This document shows, in pieces, positions 54,954 to 64,000 of a DNA stretch of 64,000 nt. Origin of the DNA: Hesseltinella vesiculosa (taxonomy: Eukaryota; Mucoromycota; Mucoromycetes; Mucorales; Cunninghamellaceae); NCBI GenBank assembly GCA_002104935.1, contig MCGT01000043.1:1-64000 (forward strand), read 5' to 3'. Numbering within the stretch: position 1 is the first letter of the stretch; the number at the start of each line of letters is the position of its first letter. The notes under the pieces were generated by a model. The model was not told the origin of the DNA. It saw only the letters and a program-made list of their open reading frames with translations, and ran no database searches. The translations under genes were made by a program, and so were the position numbers.

Positions 54954-55726
54954 TAAGAGGGTGAAGCTTGTCCTGAAGAAGGAAGAATACCCTATGCCAA
55001 GGCAATGACGGACATGTGGCTACCGTCCTGCGCATCATTCTCGTAATGCCTCCTCAAACTCAAAAGAGTCAGGAGTTTATAGGCAGGCCCTTCACTTCAA
55101 AAGGGGCTTCAGTGAAGAAAAAAAAAAAAAAAAAGAAAACCTGAATGAAATCGTCCTGTATTTATACTTTTTCATTTTTTTTGACCCGGTTCCTTGACTT
55201 GCCAAAAGGAGAAGCCCCTGGTCACGTGCCTAAGAACGAATTGTGGGACAATGAAACCGCCTTTCACGGCTACAACTGCACCCTTTTTTGTGCTGTTCAT
55301 GACAATGTGGCTATTGTTCGTGACATACGAACAGTCATTTCAGTTTATAGATACACCTGCCATTACGATATTGCCCTAATGTATCATATCATTGCGCAAT
55401 AAATCAGATCTGGCAATGATGTATGGGGACGCAGTTTTCCAAGTCTTGAGAATGACACGCCACACATAACTTCCTAATGACAGCTCCATCCAGTATCCAT
55501 GATTGCCATCTAATACATTTTCTGATAAAGATGTCAAAGTGACTTACAATATGACATGGTCACATATCAATTTGCCCTGGTATGCAAAATCTGGGATGAG
55601 TTGACCTGGAGCGGTTTTTGATGGTTTTTTAATTTTTTTTTCAAGCTAAGGATTCGTAGGGATCCATAGAAAGCTGAATAAAAGCCGGCTGTGCACTTCA
55701 CCGTTCAGCCTAATTTTTTCAGGGCC

Positions 55727-56385
55727 ATCATCATCCATACATTTGCACACTCTTACAAAATTTCACATTCATTCAATCACTCAAAAGTGTTGTGCTTTTT
55801 TTTTTTTTCTGAATTGCCATATTTAACCTCAGCAGAGCCTTCGATTCATGGCCAGTGCGAAAAGGCAATTGGTTATCAACGTTCTAACTTTTGGCGCCAT
55901 GTCTGGGCGACTTTTCATTTAAACCAACGTCATTTCATATCATCTTGTACTTGCTTGCTAAATTTGGGGTGAAGTTTTTAGAAAGATGTTGCCTGGAGGT
56001 CCTCTGGCGGCCTTTCTGTTAGTCACCAGACGTGAAGAAAAAGCACGATTCCATCTCAGGCTGACTCTTTTCCCCCTATCCTCCTACAGAGTGAGTCAAC
56101 CTCGGCACCCCTTGGGCACCAGGTCAACCACCTCCGCAATCACTCCAATGCTTGCCAATAAATAAATGTTCACATCTACCTCGTGAAGGGACCATGCTAC
56201 CGGATAGGCTTTCTTTAGCTAAAAAAAAAAAAAAAAACGGGGGCTGTGCGGAGACTGAATCATCAGCCCAATTCTTTTTCATTTTGAAAAAAATCCACCA
56301 AGCGCTGCAGAGCACTTTTGGGCCATTCGATCGATGTGAGATTTTGTATGGGTGTGCAGGAGGATGAATGTGAATGGCGGTGAAA
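55727..56385. repeat. Imperfect inverted repeat, arms about 70 bases
   Basis: The left arm (55727-55798, with gcacactcttacaaaatttcac and caaaagtg) matches the reverse complement of 56308-56385 (gcacacccatacaaaatctcac and caaaagtg) at roughly 70 percent by eye. Translated in the corresponding frames, both arms give YKIS..-x-KVLC-like strings. The enclosed about 510 bases have no recognised gene. Confidence 0.55.
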
Positions 56386-56996
56386 CTATCAGGTGGACTG
56401 GCCAAGGTTGCCCAGCCAACTCTTGATAGAGCTCGATTTCATAATTCCGCTCCACCAGCTAAAAAAATGAAAAATCAGCCATTTTAGCCAGGGATCACCA
56501 AGGCGATCAGCCCAAATTGTAAATCGATTTTTAGTTAACACATCAATGTGGAATATGGCATGAGCGCAAGCTCTTATGAACGGAATGGACTTTAATGTAA
56601 TATACTAATCATTAAGCGCAATTCAGTACACTACAAACAAACTCCAGTTTTTTTTTTTTTTGAAATAAGGAAAACGAGACAAGCTGTGCCAGACAAACTC
56701 AGCATGCCACGCTCAACTGCCAATAAAAAAAAACGACACCTCTGTTGTCTTCAAGCCGAAGTTGACTGCATTAATCATCGGATTATTAAAGCAAGAGAGC
56801 AGTCTAAAATGTTGACAAGGCAGTTACATCATCCACGTAATCAAGTAGTAAGCCAATGAGATGGAAGAGATCTACAAAGCTGAGTTCTAAAGTGGACAGA
56901 CCGCGCCAGGTGAAAAAAAAAGTTTAAAAAGGCCATTTTTTTTTGTAATTTCATTCATGTCAAAAAATTATTCCTCACATAACAAAAAACACAACA

Positions 56997-57828
<832 letters not shown>

Positions 57829-58291
57829 AAGTTTTTCGGCATGCCTATTCGATGCCACCTGTAACTACGAGATGTTTGCAATAAACTGACCCTTGAAACC
57901 CAAATTTACGAGTCGTGATCATGTGCATTTCCTTTAAAGCATAAGTCTATCGTATCTCCAACATTCATCGTTCCTTCAGTTACTTTTTTTTTTTTAAGCG
58001 GGAAAAAGTCGTTTTTTTTTTTTCATGTAAAATACCCAGTCAAATTAGAAGAGGTCTTGTTGATGAATCGTATGCTCTGCTCCTTGGTCCCGGCAGATAT
58101 GCTATTTTATTTTTCAAATCAGACATATCATGACTCGTTCGTGCGAAGCTGCCTGCCGTTGCTCTTTGTCAATTTTCTTTCCGCGGCATTTCCTACAAAG
58201 CCTATTCTCTACGCCTATTGGATACAAAAGACGAAGCTGGAGTGAAGTTGCAATGCTCATTTTATTCATTATGATTTTTATGTACGATGCT
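57829..58291. other. Convergent spacer, nothing recognised
   Basis: The 3' flanks of the quinone reductase and the MFS transporter. T tracts only. Confidence 0.5.
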
Positions 58292-60801
58292 TCATGCGAT
58301 GTTTTCACCATAACCCGCCCATTGGCGCATGACTTGACCTTTGAACTTGACGACCAGGAGCAGCAGCATGCCAAGGATGTTGAGGCTTGCCAAGATGACC
58401 ATGAAAAACCCCGTGCCGATGGCAGCCACGACTGGCTCGCTGATCAAACTGAGGACACAAGCAATGGACATACGAAACAAATTGCTGGCGGCCGTCACCG
58501 ATGCCCCTCTCCCTGGGATGCAGTCCACCAAATATGCTGATGATGCCGAGTAAACTGAGTTGAAAAAACAGGAGTGAGCAAGGCCTAGCGTTTCCAGGCT
58601 CTAAAACCACAAACCTTGGCTCATGCCAAAACACACAATGCCAAAGCCGACAATAGGGACCCATACAGTGAGTAAAGATTGAATTCCCCAGCCAAACAAT
58701 AGCAATCCAGCCGGAATAAAGATGATACCACCGGGCCTATGTAAAAAAAAAAAAAAAACGGGTGACCTCAGTCTGGGCCTCTCATTTTTATGCAGGGCTT
58801 ACCATGCATTTAAGGTGATACGATCTTCGGTGAGAGCACGGCCGCCACGATTGGCGCGCGCTTGCTTCAAGAGGCAGTCCGAGAGCCTTCCGGACACAAA
58901 AGAACCGATCAGATTTCCCAAGCCGGCGCCAAGGAAACTCAGGCCTGGATGGGCAGTGTTAGTGCCGAAGTATGGGTCGTTGTCTTTTGTTACCTGTTTG
59001 CCAAGAAACGAAGTCGTAATTGAGGCTGTACAGGCTGGGTATCAAGGTTTCGATGGTGAACATGGAGCCAAAACAAAAACCGATTTCGATAGCCACCATC
59101 CACACAAACATATGCCGTAGCAATAGGATCGATGTAAACGGGTTGAAGGTCCGAGATTTTTCTTTGTCGGCCTGAACGATTGGTGCATCGTTCGGATCCG
59201 ATGCATCCATGGCTAGCTGTGACGGTGTTGCATCAGTTGTCACGTCCTCAGTCATGCCTCCATGGGCAAAGGTGCTAGAGAAGCTATTGCGGCCATGCGA
59301 ATCGAGGGACGGCAATGAGTCGCCGCTGCTGGAATGGAGGCTCTTTGGAGGTGGCGCAGACACTTCGGGTGGGTGGTCGATTGATTGTGAGACTAACGAT
59401 GGTGTGGACAGTTGGGCGCTGAGGGACCGTGCTGACCCTTGACTGGAATTGTCACCCGCCACGCCGATCTCTTGATGATGCAGAGGCAGGTCTTTCCAGC
59501 GGCCTTTTTCCCGATAAGTTTCAGGCAGGAATGTAAACAGGAACCAAAACAGGAATAGGCCATAAGCAAAGCAAAACCAAAACGTTGATCGCCACCCGAG
59601 CCCTGTTGTCAATCCGCCCCCTATGATGGGACCTTTCAAGGGATAGTTAAGACGAAATGCCCCATCTTCGGTCATCGCCACCTCAACCTACCAATCAGAG
59701 GGCCAAAAAATTGCCCCACAAACAACACACTGAAAGCTGAGCCACGTTCAGTGACTTCCCAACAATCAGACACGGTACCTAAACCATGGGATACTTCGTT
59801 AATACATATTGACCAAAGGTCTCCTTGGAGATCAAAGAGGTTTTGGTTCCTACCTGCACCCACAGACATGGTCACTGATTATGGGAAAAAAAAATGCATG
59901 CTTAGCAAGCTTTTTCTGTTTCTTCCCTTTTAGGTTTACCAGACGTGCCCACGGATTGGATACACCGCAGCACCACCAACAGCCAAATATTCGTAACAAG
60001 TGCACAACCTGCTGAAGCAACTGTAAAAATCAGCAGCGACACCAAATACAAAAATCTAAAAGAAAGGGAAAAAAAATGTCAGAAACCTGTGGATTATCAT
60101 GCCAGTGCGTTTTCCTTTTTCGGACGTAGCTCACTTGCACTCTTTCTTTACCTTCTGACATGATAAAAATCAGACATGGAGGCCCAAAAGATAGGCTGAA
60201 ATAAGGAGAAAGGCGAGAGTGAGACAAGAAAAAGAGAAAGCACGAATAAGCTTACACCAATACCGCCGAATAAAATAAAAAGAGAGGTGGTCAACTGCAC
60301 ACTCATGGTACTGGCATCCAATTCTGAGGTGATGTCAGGTAACCCAGGAAACTGTGACAAAAATAAAAAAAAAAAAAAAAGTGACACAAAGATGCACCTG
60401 TCAAGATCCTGCTACTTTCATTTTATTTTTATGCGATGGCTTACGTAGATGGTGGAGCAAAGGCCGTTGAGGGAGGAGCCCATGGCCAGGCTGGTGATGA
60501 TCCAGCGTTTTTGTGATTTGGAAAAAGTACGAGGGTCTCGAGGAACAGGCGGCTTGAAGGCCATGTGGGTTTTGAAGAAGCGAAGGAGAGGTTGACAACA
60601 TTGATATCTATTACTGGCGGAAGCGGTCTGGACCCACGAAGGTGAGGAGGAGAGAGGCATCGGCGGAAGACTGGGAAGTTGAGGGTTGGAAGCACATGGT
60701 TGGACGTCGGCTGAAGACGGTAGTGATTGACCATCGGGATCGGGTAGAGCTTCGTTTACTACAATAAATCGATCATCCTGATAGACTAAAGATGGAGCCA
60801 T
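58292..60801 (-). CDS. MFS drug:H+ antiporter (DHA1/QDR-like)
   Basis: A minus-strand multi-exon gene of roughly 600 residues starting MAPSLVYQDDRFIVV. A hydrophilic N-terminus of about 100 residues precedes the first helix (KRWIITSLAMGSSLNGLCST). Characteristic DHA1 blocks follow: FPGLPDITSELDAS (extracellular loop and helix 2 region), IFWASMSDFYHVRRP (motif A region), PLIGGLTTGLGWRSTFWFCF (helix 5/antiporter segment) and FLPETYREKGR. A long Ser-rich central loop follows. The C-terminal half ends with a VDCIPGRGASVTAASNLFR block, typical of the fungal Qdr/Aqr/Dtr antiporters. It exports drugs, weak acids or polyamines in exchange for protons; the substrate is unknown. Confidence 0.85.
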
Positions 60802-61389
60802 GAACAAAAAAAAAACAAAAAAAAAAAAAGAGTCGACAGATAAAGAGGATAAAATTATTAAAAGAAAAAGGAAAAAAAAAATATAAAAGGCAGGGTGAAT
60901 TGAAAAGACATGGTCCATTTGCTGGCTGATCTCTTTTGTGCCGAAAAAAAACAACGGACAACACAAAAAGTGAAGTGTGACACACGCAGTAAAAAAAGGA
61001 ATCAGGGTGGGTGGTCTCAGCGCAAGATGATATTAGACTGCTACCGTTGAAATCAAAAAAAGCGAGGTTTTCACCATCTTCAGCCATCTCACGTCATTTA
61101 TTATTTTTTTTTTTGATAAAGGCTTTTTCTCCCTAGTTTATTGGCGTCCTAACTGGTTGAAGCCAGCTTACGTTGAGCTCATGAACGGCCAGTATGGCTC
61201 CTCCTGTTCCTTTCTAAGAATGAATGGCTTAATTTATAACAGACAAACAACAAATAAAAAGAAGGGGTCGACAGAAATAACAAAAGAGAAATCAACTCAA
61301 ATACAACAACATGATGGTATCATTCAAATCACCAGGGAGGGAAATGGGGGGGGGATGGCTAACAATACAACTAAAATAGAAACAGCCTG
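60802..61389. other. Intergenic, no gene recognised
   Basis: About 590 bases holding the MFS promoter and the kinesin 3' flank. A and T tracts lie near the MFS start. Confidence 0.5.
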
Positions 61390-64000
61390 TTACTTGACCA
61401 AGGGTGGCTGTGCGGTTCGTTTCAGCAGCATCAGTTCCTGTTCAGTGGCTGCAAGTTGGGCACGCAACCTGGACTGTTCCTGTTGCATGGATTTTTGCAA
61501 TTGCTTGTTTTCGGAGCGCAGCTGTTGAACGGAGGTGCGCAGGCGCTGGACAATCTGTTCGGCCTTTGCCCGGGCAGTGGTCATGGCAGAGACAGTGTCG
61601 GTGATCTGGCGCTGCAGCTTGTCGTTTTCACTGGTCAGGCGTTTCAGGCGTGATTCGTACTGGCGCTGTTGCTGAAGGTGCGGTGAAGGGGATTTGGAAA
61701 GCCGGGGAGAGAGCGGGGACCCGGCGCGGTCGGGAGAAGCAGGTGAGGCAGATCGAGGCAGGGGTGAGGCTCGTGCCCTTTCCTCGTGGTCCAATCGTCG
61801 TTGGAGCTCACGTTCTTGCTCTTGTTCCTGTTGTAACTCCACCAGTGACCGCAATTGATGCTCGTACGTCTGACGCATTTGGTTGTATTCGGCTTCGGTA
61901 CGGTTGAGCTGGTCGACAAGCTCCTTTTTCACTAGGAGGTCGGCTTGGGTTTGGTGCAGCATCTTGAGGACATCTTTGCTCTTGCGCCGACTGACGGAGA
62001 GGTCGTGGTGGCGGTGGAGCCGTCCGCCTTTGGGATCTTTTTGCGACAAGTTGGAGGATCGGCGGGAAGAGAGTTCGATCGAGTTGTCGGAATCAGACCA
62101 GTCTAAAGAATCTCGTTTGATGGATGCTTCCTTGGGCATCTTTGGTTCTTCTGTCCACACCGGAATCGTCTAGAGAAAGGTGGAAAACGGAAAAAGTGAG
62201 TAGATTGAATATCGTTTCTGTTTGCACCCACGCCCGGCACTTTTTCTTCTTGTTTACCAAGGCTTCGACTTCATTCTCGTTGATAAGCACTGGGTCAAAA
62301 GGGTCGATGGAAGGTGAGGCGTTGAATTGTTTATCCTTGTCATTGCTGGGTGACATGGTGAGTGGGCGAAAGGTGGGAAGAGGGGTGGTGAAAAAAGAAG
62401 CATCGTGGGATTTGGGCGTTGGGTCACCATTTTCATTATGCTTTGGCATTGAGACAGAATCAACCTGTGATCAAGAAAAAAAAATATGCCCAAACAAAGA
62501 AAGTTCATCAGACAGATCAATTTAAAAATCGTCAGTTTCTGCATTAAGTCTCCTTTTCGTCTCCTTCTCGTCCAATCACCTTTACCTGTCCTAGTGACTG
62601 AATGGCTTGTTGCTAGGGAATCCAAATTAAAAAAAAATCAGTGGATGAAAAGGTTAAACGCCATTCAAATCTACCGAGGGGCGACGGGGCATCCTAGTTG
62701 GATCATCTGCCAGGCCATAGTAGTCCAAAAGGACATCGTTGATATCAGGTGATGGTGGTTGTACGGGGGCTGAATGCACCCGTTGTTGGGGCTTGCTACG
62801 ATGCTGAGCGGTGGGTTTGCGGTATTTGACTGGGCGCCGTCCAGAGGTGGATAAGGTAGACCGAGGGGTATATCTGCCGGGCGGCAGCGACGAAGAAGGG
62901 GCATGGACTAGGTGGCTTTGGTGCTGTTTTGCCTGCAGGTACACGAGACGATGGTTTGCTTCGGCCAGGTCGAATTTGAGATCTTGGATTTGTTGCAAAT
63001 AATCAACAAGGAGGCGCTCTGTGGAAGAGGAGGAGATGGAGGGCGAATGGGTGGCACTGGTATGCTCAGGCGATGCCTCGGTCAACGGCAAGTAGGCAGG
63101 CAAGGGTGATGACGCGTCTCGTTGGACGGGGAATGGGTTTGGAAGCTGGGTCTCACGTAATAAGTCCCGTTCGCTTTGTACTTGCGCCAGCTCCTGAGCG
63201 ACCAGTGATGCATAGGAGCGCATGCGATCCAATTCGGATTTGACAAGGCGGTAGTCCTCCGACAAGCCTTGGGGATCGTGCTGCTGTTTGCGCGAGGTCG
63301 TGAGCTGCAGCCGTAGTTTGGTGACTTGCTGGCGGAGGTATTGAACTTCGTCGTCGTGATCATAGTCAACATTGATCTCGACACGGTTCTGGATATTGCG
63401 TGCACGATTGGCGTACTTGAGGGTATTGAGGGTTTCGGTATAGTCGGCAGTAGATGGGCTGATGCAGGCGAGCATCAAGGTATGGCTGTTGCCACCTAGG
63501 GAGTCTTGCAGCAGGCGGGTGAGCTTGCTGTCACGGTAGGGCACATGTGACATGCGACGCGTTTCATCCCCAAGGGCCGAAATCACATTGCCCAGGGCCA
63601 GCAAGCCGGTGTTGATGGATATGCCTTCTTTTTGCCGATCACCATTGGCATTGGTACGTTTCAGCTAAGGCATGAATAGAAAAAAAAAGGGGGGGTAAGC
63701 TGATCGTTCTCCTTTAGATCTTTTTTCTCTTTCATTTTTACCCTTTCTGATCCGGCCAAGTCGACAAAATGAAACTTGGACACAAGGCGCCGTTGCAAAA
63801 GAGGGTCATCACTGTCAGTGATTTGTTGTTTCAGGGCGATGGAGAAGATGGCATGTGATCGTGAAGAGGTGCAGTTCATGTCGGTTGAGCCGGTGGCACG
63901 GCACAAGGAACCTTTGGCAACAAAGCTACCGCAGGGGTGGTAAGGAGTCAAGTCGTCTATTTATATCAATTTTGAACTTACTCGAGTAATTCGTCAGCGG
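61390..64000 (-). CDS. Kinesin-4 type motor protein, 5' end beyond window
   Basis: The minus-strand gene is partial: its N-terminal motor half lies beyond the right edge. The visible motor part has [15 protein letters not shown] (switch I, SSRSH), [12 protein letters not shown] (switch II), [37 protein letters not shown] and [17 protein letters not shown]. These blocks are typical of kinesin-4 (KIF4/KIF21). Coiled-coil segments follow ([59 protein letters not shown]), alternating with Ser/Pro-rich linkers. The C-terminus is short and lacks the Cys-rich tail of animal chromokinesins. It is a plus-end microtubule motor that probably regulates microtubule length or transport. Confidence 0.9.

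Larger units (their letters stand above)
52729..56996. other. Gene-poor 4.3 kb region with repeat relics
   Basis: No confident gene. It contains an imperfect tandem repeat at 54871-54953, a possible transposase-like scrap at 55190-55400 and an imperfect inverted repeat (55727-55798 with 56308-56385). Other open frames are short and have no recognisable domain. Confidence 0.5.

Overview
The window is eukaryotic nuclear DNA from a filamentous fungus, most likely an early-diverging one of the Mucoromycota (Mucorales-like). This is inferred from gene content and architecture. Genes are split by many short GT-AG introns (about 50-90 nt), T/A homopolymers are frequent between genes, and the gene set combines a presenilin, a Fanzor-type nuclease, a queuosine-salvage enzyme, a voltage-gated K+ channel, a CHRAC15-like histone-fold protein, a NIPSNAP protein and a nitrate-assimilation cluster. 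I saw no tRNA, rRNA or CRISPR array.

Layout. 0.3-4.3 kb: a decayed 5' fragment followed by a complete seven-exon gene for a Fanzor/TnpB-like RuvC nuclease (937 aa). 4.6-5.9 kb: acyl-CoA thioesterase-like gene with a 4-nt microexon. 6.7-8.6 kb: presenilin with a MYND zinc finger spliced in frame onto its N-terminus. 8.8-9.7 kb: Zn2Cys6 regulator. 11.5-12.7 kb: queuosine-nucleotide glycosylase (QNG1). 13.7-21.9 kb: housekeeping genes: CHRAC15/Dpb3-like, NIPSNAP, Fmp46-like thioredoxin fold, Sat4/Hal4-type kinase, mitochondrial 3-oxoacyl-ACP synthase.

22-30.5 kb is a rearranged island. An RNase P subunit gene (RPR2/RPP21) and an aldehyde dehydrogenase gene were tandemly duplicated, and each copy has kept only one working gene. 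Between the copies lies a dead Tc1/mariner (DD34E) transposase flanked by inverted minisatellite arms.

31.9-40.7 kb: Mediator subunit 8, a Ser/Pro-rich protein of unknown function, SUMO, complex I subunit NDUFB2, ribosomal protein L23 (uL14) and a Kv channel. 41-42.6 kb: unrecognised, probably decayed sequence. 42.6-52.3 kb: the nitrate cluster. Nitrite reductase and nitrate reductase are on the minus strand, and the nitrate transporter is divergently transcribed from a shared promoter rich in GATA motifs. Nitrate is imported (NNP transporter), reduced to nitrite (NiaD) and then to ammonium (NiiA). As sequenced, the nitrate reductase has a one-base frameshift near its C-terminus. 52.6 kb: a 25-residue metallothionein gene split by one intron. 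52.7-57.0 kb is gene-poor with repeat relics. 57-64 kb: flavodoxin-fold quinone reductase, a DHA1-type MFS transporter and the C-terminal part of a kinesin-4 that runs off the right edge.

Exon coordinates were derived by hand from splice-site and frame consistency. Where I state that summed exons are divisible by three, I checked the arithmetic. Family assignments rest on motif recognition, not on database searches.
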